From positions 188,493 to 234,484 of the forward strand of contig NMRA01000092.1 of assembly GCA_002633005.1 (NCBI GenBank): 45,992 bases of DNA, in the 5' to 3' direction. A program made the position numbers and the translations under genes. Source of the stretch: Phoronis australis (Eukaryota > Phoronida > Phoronidae). Within the stretch, counting starts at the first letter, position 1. The number at the start of each line of letters is the position of its first letter. Under the pieces are notes generated by a model that saw only the letters and a list, made by a program, of their open reading frames with translations, did not search any database and was not told the origin of the DNA. This document shows positions 1-30,079 of the stretch, in pieces.

Positions 1-1181
1 ATATGTTCGTCTGGCGGGTACTCCCCACCACTGAAATTGTCTGGCAGTGACCAATTTTGATACAATGGATGACGTAGCAGGTATTGAAGGCAGTTTTAAG
101 TGGTTACCAGAAAAGTTGATCTAGCTCAATTTTTTAGTGTAATTCTCTTGGCTCCCCTGACCACACCCACCAGAGCGAACCTGCCAGACGGCCATTTCCA
201 AGCATCAGGATACCCACAGAGCACTGTGGCACCAAAGAAAATTGGTTACCTTTTCATGCCCAAAAAAAGCTCTGGGATCCCGGTCTATATACTATCATCG
301 TAAGTTATCACTTGCCTGTGTACAGCTGCGGCATCCACAACACAGCCAATCTAACCAACTGCGTGGGAGAGGGGCAGCCTAAAGTCGCAAGCAAACTCTC
401 TCCAACTTTGTATTGGTTCTGGTAGGGTTTTCAGCATTTGTTTCCAGATGTGCAGGTATTGTGTGGAGCAGAGCCCCCACCAGGAATCTAAGAAAGTGCC
501 TCCTTTGGGCATGGGCTCTGGAAGACAGTGACCACCGTCTCAAGCTGACCAGTAGAGACTCTAAAGCTCCTACAGGAATGTCATATGGCAGAAACTTTTC
601 GTCAAATTACCATATGCCTCACACTGATTAAAACATCAAAGTCACGCTGTTATAAGTACCTTTTGCGCAGTAGAGGGACACCTTAGGAGGCCGTTGAAGT
701 CTTTTATCCTTCCATTTCAAACAAATACTCCCATTATCAAACTTTTCTTCAAGCAGTCCTTTGCTTAGTTCCCAAAATCGGAAACTGGACATTTTGTCAT
801 TTTGACACAAGCACGCTCCAGTGAATATGACGCTATACCACCTGCCGCACGCAGTGTTAAAAATGGCCACTTGCCAATTTGGGCAACTGAACAAATGACC
901 GCTCGAAGAAAAAGTGTGATTACAGGAGTATTTGCTCAATTTGGAAGGAATTAAAGACAATGACGGCCTCCCTCCTACGGCTAAGGTAGGTGTCCCTCTG
1001 AGCAAAAGATACATAACAATGTGACTTTGATTTTTAATAAGTGTGAGGCATAATTCGCTGAAAAGCTTCCAGCGTATAAAGCACAATGCGCATATAGGAG
1101 CTTCATTGTCTGTAGTTCAACTAGAGACAGTGTGCACTGTCTAGGTCTAGGGTTGTGGCTTATGCAGGGGATGTATCAAAC
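1..1181 (-). other. TFPT-like gene, intron 1 (partial)
   Basis: This stretch lies downstream of the TFPT-like exon on the minus strand and begins with a splice donor (GT at 1181-1180 after CAG). I looked for the next conserved TFPT segment (the helix after the Cys-Arg-Glu motif, with Asn-Glu-Arg followed by basic residues) and saw none, so the rest of the gene should lie left of the window. Several open frames of 60-150 codons occur on both strands, but none resembles a protein I know. Confidence 0.5.
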
Positions 1182-1397
1182 CTGTTGCAACTGTTCACAT
1201 CTTTTCTTAACGGCGAAGTACTTCTTCTGATAAGCTGTTTCCTGGAGAAACGTTTTAAATAATCTTTCATATGACTTGTACTCAGCGATTTCTGGATCGA
1301 TTTCCTCTTCGTTCGTTGCCGTTGCTTCCGTTGCAACATTTGCTGAGTCTGTAAGTTTAGAATTGGAGTCGAGTTCATTTTCACTGTCAGAAGCCAT
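1182..1397 (-). CDS. TFPT: TFPT-like protein (INO80 complex subunit F), first coding exon, partial
   Basis: This exon encodes the first 72 residues of a TFPT homologue, a nuclear subunit of the INO80 chromatin-remodelling complex. The start is the ATG at 1397-1395, in a good context (AAAAAAATGGC); the frame is open a few codons further upstream but holds no earlier ATG nearby. Residues 1-39 are acidic and Ser/Thr-rich, probably disordered. Residues 40-72 look like a helix and end in KKYFAVKKRCEQLQQ. That end matches the human TFPT segment in which a Lys-Tyr pair is followed by Arg-Arg-Cys-Arg-Glu and then Gln-Val-Asn-Glu-Arg. The exon stops at CAG followed by donor gtttga, exactly where Val-Asn-Glu would continue. 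The gene is divergent from PRPF40. The identification rests on one short motif recalled from the family, so it is moderate. Confidence 0.62.
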
Positions 1398-1619
1398 TTT
1401 TTTACTCTCCACACCACAAGGAACTTCAATTTATTATATGCGACATCTTTTTTTAGAAAATTATTGACAAAGATTTGGAGAAAGTATATTTAGTAATATG
1501 TAAAGGAAAGAATTTTTGGTTTTAGATGTGTATGTGCTGTGTAACACATAATTTTTGCCTGGTGTTGAGAGTTAGCAGCAGTGTGGTTTCGCCATTTTTA
1601 CGTTGTGTGCGGTGAGCAG
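1398..1619. promoter_or_regulatory. Likely bidirectional promoter and PRPF40 noncoding first exon
   Basis: The TFPT-like ATG at 1397 and a strong plus-strand splice donor (gagcag followed by gtaagt, GT at 1620-1621) face apart across 222 bases. I infer a shared promoter and a noncoding PRPF40 first exon ending at 1619, joined to the acceptor at 3764-3765. The bases before the donor have no long open frame that would feed into the WW exon. GCCATTTT at 1591-1598 (AAAATGGC on the minus strand) fits a YY1-type site, common just downstream of housekeeping start sites. There is no TATA box in an obvious place. No transcript evidence can be seen in sequence alone. Confidence 0.4.
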
Positions 1620-1836
1620 GTAAGTTCGCAGTGTTGTTGTAAACACCGGCAAACTCTGGTAAACTAAAGATAAAAACACCCGGCAAAGCAGAAATCGTTC
1701 ATTGCTTCCGAAGTAATTTTCCTTTGCCCTATCTACATCAACTGTGCTCAAGTTCTGACTGAGCCCATCTACTTGCTTGTCGCCGGTCACCGGCTTTCTG
1801 CTGAGTTCAGTCCAAGATTCCAGTGTCCAGTTGCAT

Positions 1837-1891
1837 GAAACAGTCCCAAATAGGGGCTCAACTAAGTTCCCTAAATCTAGTGTGTATTTGT
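1837..1891 (+). repeat. Outer inverted repeat, left arm
   Basis: The sequence starting gaaacagtcccaaatagggg reads again in reverse complement at about 2987-3041. About 40 bases match almost perfectly, and a weaker match follows. The arms flank the inner palindromic element (1977-2644) but have a different centre of symmetry, so this is a separate and probably older inverted repeat. Confidence 0.75.
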
Positions 1892-1968
1892 GACTTTTTG
1901 TACTCACAGGTCTATTTTTTCTATCATGTCATCTTTATTACAGTAGTTTATCAGTGTAGTGAGACGTT

Positions 1969-1976
1969 ATTTGACC
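1969..1976 (+). repeat. 8-bp target-site duplication, left copy
   Basis: ATTTGACC here is repeated exactly at 2645-2652, directly outside the two tips of the palindromic element. This is the expected footprint of a DNA transposon insertion. Confidence 0.8.
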
Positions 1977-2644
1977 CACAGGCGTCCTCAGCTTCTGATC
2001 GTCCCCAATACACTACATATAATACTACAAGGTATGACACTTCGGACTTGAAATTCCACGGGTGCTTCACTTCAGCCGTCCATAGCAAACATAAAACTCA
2101 ATAAATTTGCACAAAACAGGGGTTCAACAAACCATGAAGAATTGTTCTTTCTCCCAATACCATTCACGGTGTCCTGTTACGGCGACTTCGTAAGAAATTC
2201 GCAGTCAAAGAACAAAAATGTTCACAAAAAGCCCCCACACACGTTTCCCCTAGGCCCGTCGAGGTCAAGGACGGTTACGGAAATTGCCGGTGAGTTACGG
2301 AAGTAGCGACATCGTGACTTTACGCGACAAAGCGGCAATTTCCGTACCGTCCTTGACCTCGACGGGCCTAGGGAGAACGTGTGTGGGGTCTTTTTGTGAA
2401 CATTTTTGTTCTTTGACTGCGAATTTCTTACGAAGTCGCCGTAACAGGACACCGTGAATGGTATTGGGAGAAAGAACAATTCTTCATGGTTTGTTGAACC
2501 CCTGTTTTGTGCAAATTTATTGAGTTTTATGTTTGCTATGGACGGCTGAAGTGAAGCACCCGTGGAATTTCAAGTCCGAAGTGTCATACCTTGTAGTATT
2601 ATATGTAGTGTATTGGGGACGATCAGAAGCTGAGGACGCCTGTG
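1977..2644. mobile_element. Palindromic fold-back DNA transposon (MITE-like), 668 bp
   Basis: The two ends are perfect inverted repeats (CACAGGCGTCCTCAG), and the symmetry continues inward around the axis between 2310 and 2311 with only scattered mismatches. Each arm is about 310 bases and the unpaired middle is about 40 bases (roughly 2292-2332). Exact 8-bp copies of ATTTGACC flank the tips. It encodes no transposase. The 8-bp duplication fits hAT or P-like superfamilies, but the CACAGG tip does not settle which. The clean arms and exact duplication suggest a fairly young insertion. It lies in PRPF40 intron 1. Confidence 0.85.
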
Positions 2645-2652
2645 ATTTGACC
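2645..2652 (+). repeat. 8-bp target-site duplication, right copy
   Basis: ATTTGACC is identical to 1969-1976 and starts at the base after the right tip of the palindromic element. Confidence 0.8.
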
Positions 2653-2986
2653 TCTCTCACTGCTGCGGTGGCCTTCTGCCGCGCGCGCCCTCTGTCGGCA
2701 TGCACCAATATACAAGGATCGGTATTTTGATCGTTTGCTGAAAACTGGAAGAAGATGAGCTCCTCTTTAACTAATGACATTTTCTAATAATATAACTTAA
2801 AACTGAGTGAACACGAAGAGGAACTTAATCCCTAAATTAGGGGCTTTGCGTGAGAAGATCCCTATTAATTTCAATGAAATTGAAAATTCAACGTAGAGTT
2901 TGAAGTCTTGATTTGTATCAAAAATTGACTTAGTTGTGAAACTAAAACAACATAAGGAATGACAGTCGGCGTTTTCACTAGTCCAC

Positions 2987-3041
2987 AAATACGCAATAAA
3001 TTTAGGGAACTTAGTTGAGTCCCTATTTGGGACTGTTTCCT
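2987..3041 (-). repeat. Outer inverted repeat, right arm
   Basis: This is the reverse complement of 1837-1891, with differences such as gggg versus ggga in the core. It may be the far end of an older element into which the palindromic element inserted. Confidence 0.75.
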
Positions 3042-3615
3042 ACAACCGGGCACAGGAGTTCTCCTAGTGCCGATGTTTGTCATCCAAAGTTTATGGAAGA
3101 GTTTGCAATTTGTTTTACCTTCACTGTTTTGTACAAAAATTTAATGGTTTATTAATGACATCATTAAAAAGCACACTTTTCCTTGAATATACTAGTTTGG
3201 TTACTGATGTGAAAAAAACTGCCATTAATCCATTATTCCACTGTTAAATTGTAGGGGGATCATACATGCATCGAGTTTGAGTACCATGAAAAAGGCATGA
3301 AATAGAACGCAATCTGTTAGCGAGTTTCTTTTTTCGTTGATTCTTCAATCCACTGTTCTTTTTTCACAATTTGTGCACAGTTCACAACAAACTATCAGAA
3401 GTGGTTGTTCTTTGTTAGCTCTTTTGTTTTATTATCAGCAAACGGAAATTCTGAGAAAATTTATGTTTTAGAAAAGTTATCAATGTCACCATCTCCATCA
3501 AATGTCATGTTATGAAACCAGCAAGTGCTATGTGTGTAGACAGGTGGAACTAGTTGTCAGACCCACAAACCATAGCTAAATTTGAACTGAAGAAAAGTTG
3601 TCCTACCAATAGTAA

Positions 3616-22899
<19,284 letters not shown>

Positions 22900-23940
22900 G
22901 CGTGTTGAGAGATTGGGATTCTGTTACTTCAAAATAGGTTTTGCTGCTTTGTATTATCTGACGTTATAGATTGATACCGGTAGTTAAGCAAATGACCGTC
23001 TTGCTATAGTCTGAGTTGATGAAAGAAGATATGATGATGATTCGGGGAAAGCTTCAAAGGATGTGTTACGCGACTCTCCTTTAAATTTCGTGTTGCTGTT
23101 GTTAGGAATTCAAAGTGAGGCTGCTGGCAGAGCACGGGGTGTCATTGGCGATTACTTGATGGATGAGCTTGTTGTGACTTTTGTACATCGGTGTATACAT
23201 TTGACGTCTTTGAGGTTCTGGAGGCCAAAGACGTGCGCTCGTTCATAGCTAAGAAGTCAAACACCCATTCTTGTTGACTGGGAACTTTGTTTTATGAAAA
23301 GCTTTTACATGATAACTGATATTTCGTCCTCTGATTAACTTAACCGATGTACCACAATATTGACCGACCTGGCTGTGGAGTATCACTTTCTATTCATACC
23401 ACCAGGTGTTGCTATTCTCATTCTGGTCAACCAGACTCGGTAGAAACCATTAACCCTGACCACAAGGGAAGTAGATGATGCCAGTATATCAAAACAGAGG
23501 AAAGATAATGGTCGTGTAATAAAGCGCACTGACCCCTAGGGCATATCAGGCTACATGGACCTAGGTAGAACAGTGTTGCCCTCAGACTCCCGCGGCAGGA
23601 AACAATACTTTCCCTATGTTCATATGACCTGATATTTACCTTGGATCGAACCACTTTTGTATGATAAACTAATCTGTTCTCCTTGATTCAACTACCTATC
23701 AGAAGTCTGAGGCATGGCTTATATAACTGCCTTGAACATAAGATATTTAAGATATGCCAAACTTTTAGTAATTCTGTTTGACAGTTAACTTTTTTTTCTC
23801 TATAGACCACATATGCATATTACTCTGGTTGACAGATATGTCTGTCCCTTCATCTCTTGAGAATGTTACCTGAGGATTTGGTTCTGGCAATTATTGTTGA
23901 TGAAGAGCAATTTTTGTATGTAATAAATCTTTTTACAGTA
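22900..23940 (+). other. PRPF40 3' untranslated region (inferred)
   Basis: Two AATAAA signals follow the stop: 23518-23523 and 23922-23927. The second sits 15-35 bases before a T/G-rich stretch and looks better, giving a 3' UTR of about 1 kb. No competing gene is visible here. Confidence 0.5.
23922..23927 (+). terminator. Polyadenylation signal AATAAA (PRPF40)
   Basis: A canonical hexamer about 1.02 kb after the PRPF40 stop, followed by T-rich and GT-containing sequence. Confidence 0.5.
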
Positions 23941-25386
23941 CAACATTGTAGTGCGTTATTCTTTAATTAGTATGGAACAATAATTGAAGTCTGGGTTCGA
24001 ATTTAATGTTTGAAATGTTGGGCAAATCTCTCCACTTGAACAATTTTATTCTGAAACTGGGAACGTGGTTATGGGATTTTGATTGAATCCATTTTTGTTT
24101 GCCAACTGCAGCCAATACAAATGATGAGTAAAATGCAAAGTAACACTATTGGTGAGATTAATTTTGTTTCTGAGATCTGCCTCAGTGCTGAATTGTACAA
24201 CCAAATGTTTATCTGGCTGAGTTAAATACCGCTGGGGTTGTGGAAGAGTCTTAAGCGCAATGTTGGTGGCCTTAATTTCAGCGAATGTCTGGCAGACAAT
24301 GGACAAATTAAGCGATTTGTCATAAAAGCACTACAGGGTTTATTGTTTCATAGCTCTGTTCAATGCTTATAACTTCCAGAAGCCTATACCGTTCATTAGT
24401 AATTTCAAAATTGCAATTTCGGCTGTATAACAATGTGCCGTTACTACACTTTAAAGTAAACCATTCAATGAAGCACAACCAATTAACAAAAGTAGGGGCT
24501 AAAATAAAACTCTGAAACTAAGATTAAGAAAGACATGCTGAGACTAAATGACTTTACAAAACACTTCCACTGTCAATCTAATGAACATGGAGATTAAACA
24601 AATTATTAACACCCAAAGAATAAAAAAGCAAAAGAAGTTTAAAAATGTAAAAACAAGAAGACTAAAATATTATTAAAACAGGACGACTAAATGAATTAGA
24701 AACCTTAAAGGAGCATGCCACCCAAAAAACAACCTAATTTGTATCAATTTAGATCGAGTAGTTCTACTCCATAACGACACGTGCGGTTGCGTTACCTGAC
24801 GGCAGACGGAGGTGTTGAAATTATCCAATTACGTCATCGGTTTCACACGCATTCTGTTCAGCAGTTCACAACTGGTGTCAGCTTATCGCTTGGAGTCATC
24901 GTTTAGCACCAATGAATCACCAAACTTCGATGTAAAACCCTTAAAAATACACCGAGTTCTTACAAAAACATGCTGTTTTATTTCGCTCTTACGGATTTAT
25001 TGGTATTTGGCACGTAGCCTACAAAGTTCGGCAGGAGTTTGGGATGTGTTCGGAGATAATTTCGAAGTATTTTCCGTGAGATACAGACAGGAGAACCTAG
25101 ATCTGTGTTGTTTAGACTTGTGATTTTCTAAGTTCTAAACACAAAACGCTTATTATCCTGGCCAGTGGCTCGGAGCCCGATCAGCCCCGTCGCGGCCGGG
25201 TCGGATTGACTCGTTATCGCGGCCGGTGTCTCGGAAACTGATCAGAAATCACGAACAAACCAGCCAAAGTTCAGTGGAAACTAAACTTCCAGTAGAGAGT
25301 TTCTGCCAGCAAACACTAAATTAACATCAGCTCACAGGGCCTCGGTGTCCCGTCAATTAGTTTTATTACACCTAAAGCCGGTAAAA
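23941..25386. other. Intergenic region between the 3' ends
   Basis: This is AT-rich up to about 25150, then a short GC-rich patch (25160-25250) with two imperfect copies of a unit containing tcgcggccgg and a ctcgga...ctgatcag motif. I see no coding exon. The 103-codon frame at 24812-25123 has no recognisable domain. Confidence 0.6.
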
Positions 25387-25447
25387 CGCCAACATGGCAT
25401 CAGTAGCAAACGCCAACATGGCAACAGTAGCAAACGCCAACATGGCA
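25387..25447 (+). repeat. 24-bp tandem repeat next to assembly gap
   Basis: The unit aaacgccaacatggcaacag then tagc is present two and a half times and runs into the N block, so the array probably continues into the gap. Confidence 0.85.
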
Positions 25448-25633
25448 NNNNNNNNNNNNNNNNNNNNNNNNNNNNNNNNNNNNNNNNNNNNNNNNNNNNN
25501 NNNNNNNNNNNNNNNNNNNNNNNNNNNNNNNNNNNNNNNNNNNNNNNNNNNNNNNNNNNNNNNNNNNNNNNNNNNNNNNNNNNNNNNNNNNNNNNNNNNN
25601 NNNNNNNNNNNNNNNNNNNNNNNNNNNNNNNNN
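25448..25633. other. Assembly gap, 186 N
   Basis: Unknown bases between two different simple repeats. Open frames crossing it are meaningless. Confidence 1.
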
Positions 25634-25714
25634 GCCGTCTCTGCCGTCTCTGCCGTCTCTGCCGTCTCTGCCGTCTCTGCCGTCTCTGCCGTCTCTGCCG
25701 TCTCTGCCGTCTCA
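25634..25714 (+). repeat. 9-bp tandem repeat (gccgtctct)n
   Basis: About nine exact copies follow the gap. The array probably extends left into it. Confidence 0.95.
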
Positions 25715-26880
25715 TGATTTCGTTAGCTTATTTTGATGAAATTCTACAAATAGTTATGTTTCGAAGAGATGGTGCTACCTTCTCAATTCGGATGGTCACG
25801 TAATATGCAACATCTAATCGATATTCTTGTAATTCTAAACATACTCATTGAAGCACACCTTTAGCAGTGCTATCGTGGACGAATTTCAACGCTCCGCGTT
25901 GCTCTTGTTGACATCTACTTAACCCCTTGCAAGGTCACAATTTGGCACGTGTAGTCCTATTTTCAACTCGACACTGGACCACTGATGTGCCTCCGAATGG
26001 AAATTTCATTTTTTCTGAAAAAAGTGAGCTACGCCTGCCTCTATCTTAAGAGTTCCTTTGCGGATTTTCATTTACTTTTGTCGGACATTGTTCTTAGACA
26101 GAAGACGACGTCTTGCTTTGGATAGGTTCAATGTATTCTTTGCCGTTTAATAGCCATTTTACGATATAAAAAACGCTACTGGAATTGCTTTGCAGTCGTG
26201 GCTGCATTTCAACGCTCCATTTAGCTGTTGTTTACAGGCGAGGGAGCGGGTTCAATGAAACCTGGTTTGAGGTATCTAAGGCACCCCACTGTGTCGAGCT
26301 GGGTTAACCCAACAAAGAAACTATTGAAGTGCGTCAATGGAACTGTCATCACGTGGGTTTCCGTGACAGCACACAGTTGTAGGTAGAATGTGTGCAGACG
26401 CATTTTCCTGGTGGCTCTGTCATCAATAAAATGAGTGGAAAAAGGTCAGAACACTTTTCCTCTGAGAAAAAGGTTTCCTCACAGAACTGATTACAGAAAA
26501 AATGATGTCATAGATGGAGAGCAAGAAAAGCGACGCCAAAACTAGTCAACGGAAGCAACGGGCTTGGGGTCCAGACTGGTTAAACAGTTCCCGCAATCAG
26601 AAAAACGCAACCATAAACACTTAAAGGAATTTTGGAAACTGAGTGAAACGAGGGAAGTGGTGTAGTTTTATAATGAGAGCGACGGATGCCCTGCAGCACG
26701 ACCCAGTCGGTCGATCAGGCGGGCGACTTAGCCTAGTACACCGTGTGGCATGAGAAAATACGCAATGGTCATTTTTTCACATGGACCTTTTCGATAAGTG
26801 TATGTCGCCTGTACCCTGCTTGGCCGTTGAGTTGAATTTTTAATCGATTGTATATGTGTGTGCGTGCGTGCGCGTGTGAG
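25715..26880. other. Intergenic region
   Basis: I see no gene, RNA or clear repeat here; the short open frames lack similarity. Confidence 0.6.
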
Positions 26881-28700
26881 AGTGGGCGTGGTGTATAGCA
26901 AAATTCCTTAGATTTCTCACTTGACTTTTGAAAAAATAAGCCAAAAATATCTCAAACAGCTAATTGTAACTGATACGGTGTGCCATGAAAAGCGTTAATC
27001 AGTAGCTATAATTACAATTACATTGCAGCTGGTTCATGATAACGAGGCTCATCTCAGTTTTCAGTCACACTGTGGTAAAAATTGGTTTTACACTGTTATG
27101 CACCAACCAGTTAGCACACACCTGACTAAGTTTGAATCTTCGAGTAAAGAATAAACAAAAACAAAAACGCCTTTTCTGCACTCCCTGACTGTCACGTGGC
27201 AATCAAGACCAAGAAACAGTCTCGCTGACAACGAAGGAAAAGCCACTGTTATGAGTTCAAATATATCATGAAATAATTTCTTAAATATATCACATATGTA
27301 AGTTTTATGAATTAAAAATATATACAGTGCAGCTCGCGCAATATCATACCCTCCATGTCGATGATATATTCGAAAGTTTTAAAAGTTCTTAAATAAATAA
27401 AATTAAACTCATTGCTTGGAAAGGTTGTCTTTGCACTTCCTTGGGGTTTTAGCTTCCAGTAGTTATTGCAAAATTGTTTTTTGTTGTCCAAATGTGAATA
27501 AGTGAAACGTTTGCTTGCCCTGACTCCCGTACATATTACAAGGTGGTTGCGGTGGGGTACTTTGGCGAAGTCGAAATGGATTGTGCCCCCCCCCCCCAAT
27601 AATTTTTACCTTCCTACGGGCCAGCAAAGGGCAAGTCAAAAACTTCAGGGTAAAAGGCTGCCGTTGCCTTGGCTTATATGATAATTGTCATAAAACTAAT
27701 TGCAAGTTTTCGAGTATGATTTTGCCTGAGAATTTGTTAAGTATGTACTACCTAAAATGTCCATGTACACGTACTAAAGTCTGAATTGATGGGCACAATG
27801 TTTTATTTGTTAGACTTAATTTGTCAGGCAGCCAGAAGCTGAGCCTGAGGTTGTGGGTGAGCAGTTGATTGGAATTTTAAAAATTGTCTTGCGCACTGTA
27901 CACTCATTACTATCAAACGTTCACAACACAACTGACACAAGACGGAGTCACGTGGAGAATGTTTGCCCTGATTTAAGCTCTACTTTTCCATGAAACAATT
28001 TCTCAAATTTCTCATAGGCGACTTTTGTAACTCGAAAATATATCACACAGACGAGAATGATGCATATATTGTATTATAAAAAGTGTATGTTCCTTATTGC
28101 TAAAAATAACATAGTATAGCAATCACAGTCGTCTATTTTTGTTAAATCTTTCATCGACATTGTTAATCTGCCGTGGAACTAGTTTAAAATTGAGGTTATG
28201 TGTCTAAATTTCATTGATTTTCAAATAATGGAAGTTCTAATGTTCCATGAAATATTTTCTAAAATTTCTCACATGAGACATTTAAATCTAAACAAAGATT
28301 TAAAAAACAGAGGAATATAATCGATACAATGCGCCATAAAAAGTGTATTCGTCTGCTTTACATGTTCTTTAATCCTCCGTTACAATTACAATGTTAATTT
28401 GTCATGGGACTATTTCTGCAATTTAGACCATATGCCCTTTGGATTTTAATTCACTTGACAAATGATTGTATTTGAATATCACATAACTGGATGTTGGACA
28501 CTTGCCAAAAGGTGCTATGCACTATACTTTGGCGGCCCTATTTGAATTGTAATGCACAGTTTGTTATGCAACCAGGACACGCCAGAGATCTGGTGGTGCA
28601 AATAATGGGGATATTAAAAATTGTCCTGTTCTGGAACACCACTAAAATCATGAAAATAAAAGGTTACAGTTATGTACGACCCTAGAAAAATATCCAAATG
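26880..28700. repeat. Old, diverged repeat cluster
   Basis: The motif catgaaataatttct...aaatttctca recurs at about 27267, 27988 and 28246. A longer segment (tttgtcaggcagccagaagc through ttaaaaattgtct, 27820-27890) recurs at 28559-28627. These look like diverged copies of one family, partly about 740 bases apart. There is a poly-C run at 27588-27598. Confidence 0.5.
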
Positions 28701-29213
28701 ACTCAGAAATAGCTGATCAGATTCTAGGAAAGGCCGGTTGTAATTGTTTTTAAAATCTCCCATTTTTGCATGAGCAACTGTCCAAAATAGGAAGTTCTGA
28801 TTTTTATGAAAAAAATAAAAAGTTACATACAACGAAAACAAGTGAAAATTAAGAAAATGAAATTTGGTCATAGTGTTGTTCTATGGGTGTACACGAAACT
28901 TTTTGTTGCTAAATTTCACTAAAACCACATGTTCACATGTTCCGATTCACGGTGGATTGATATAAAGTTCACAATCAAATCCTGGAGTCTCTGTACTTTT
29001 GCAGAGTTAAAATCTACAGTTTTGGACATATTTGACTCAATACACAGACTTGTTGATAATTAAGCTTCCAGTACGTAGCTATGGTAACAGCAGTGACCCA
29101 CAAATATAAGGCAATAACGCTGAAAACAAAGGATTTAGAAAAATCAGAGTTTAAGTGTTCCAAAGATAAATTTCAAAAAAACAATCACTCAGAAAAAATA
29201 GTGCAACCAGGCG
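28701..29213. other. Intergenic region
   Basis: AT-rich sequence with no feature that I can support. Confidence 0.6.
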
Positions 29214-29357
29214 TGCGTTCAGTAGACGCTAGGACCTACGCTAGGACCTAGCCAAAAGCTAGTCAAGGTCACGTGCTCTTATTTAAAATACACGGCAATA
29301 TCTCGTGTAATCTCGCAAAGTCTTGCTTTTAAGCTAGGTCCTAGGGTTACTGAACCG
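29214..29357. mobile_element. Short inverted-repeat (MITE-like) element, about 144 bp
   Basis: The left end (cgttcagtagacgctaggac) pairs with the right end (ctaggtcctagggttactga plus acc). The stem is built from CTAGGACCTAGC motifs. The element is non-coding and lies downstream of the TAF1B polyadenylation signal. Confidence 0.6.
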
Positions 29358-29485
29358 GAGGCTGGTATCATTGGTACATTATTACAAGTTGTATCGATTT
29401 TGTTTGTAATCTTAGTACCACTATTACAGTTTAGTTGAAATATTAAGTAGGCATGGAAATCTACAAGCCAAGCTCTCAGATGAAT

Positions 29486-29491
29486 TTTATT
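29486..29491 (-). terminator. Polyadenylation signal AATAAA (TAF1B)
   Basis: A minus-strand AATAAA 183 bases after the TAF1B stop codon. It would give a short 3' UTR. Confidence 0.55.
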
Positions 29492-29673
29492 TTAATATGA
29501 AAATATATTTCTTAATAACATTTTAACGGATGAAACAATAGGCATGTTTTTAAAGGAAAATCAAATTCCCTTAACAGACATTATGAAATAATCACCTTGT
29601 GCTGACAAGGTGCAAGTGCACAAACAGATTGCTTCGAATTATTACACAGGATTTTTTTCATACACCTCGTAAG

Positions 29674-30079
29674 CTACTCAACATGTACCATGTTAAAGTA
29701 CTTGTTTAGCAGTCTCCTGCGTGCACCCTTAATTCGGCAGACCATGTATTCTTGCACGAGCGAATGAACAAGTTGCAGCCCATGAACTTGATGCTCCAAC
29801 ACAGCCACCTCACAGTCAATCTCTCGACTACACACATTTAGTAGCCACGTGTATGATTGATGTCTCACGCCCTGATGCGCGGCTTCTTTGGTATCGTACA
29901 CAGTGTAGCGGTCGTAGCCACGTATCAAAGGCTTCAACAACCTCTTTATCATCTTTTTTTTCTGTTTACTAATGGATCGGTCGGATCTCTCGGCAGCTGT
30001 TTCACCACAGTCAGTTGTACGATCACCGTCATCGCTGTCTTCATCATTATTGGAGTCACTAGCGTAACTTGAACACGAC
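29674..30079 (-). CDS. TAF1B: TAF1B exon 14 (C-terminus and stop)
   Basis: The acceptor is cacattacag. It encodes 134 residues: an Asp/Glu-rich patch, a Lys-rich stretch (KQKKKMIKRLLKPL), then SYTWLLNVCSREIDCEVAVL. It ends LNKYFNMVHVE followed by TAG at 29676-29674. It aligns loosely with the human end (LYWLSTQKFCRCYC). Confidence 0.85.

Noticed and set aside
1160-1429. Minus-strand frame overlapping the TFPT exon in a different phase
   Set aside because: The 1182-1397 frame has a good ATG, family similarity and a matching donor; this one has none of them.
1823-2780. Two frames sharing an identical 40-residue end on opposite strands
   Set aside because: They are the two arms of the palindromic element, not a protein family.
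25345-25803. Open frames of up to 152 codons across the gap
   Set aside because: They are made mostly of N and simple repeats.
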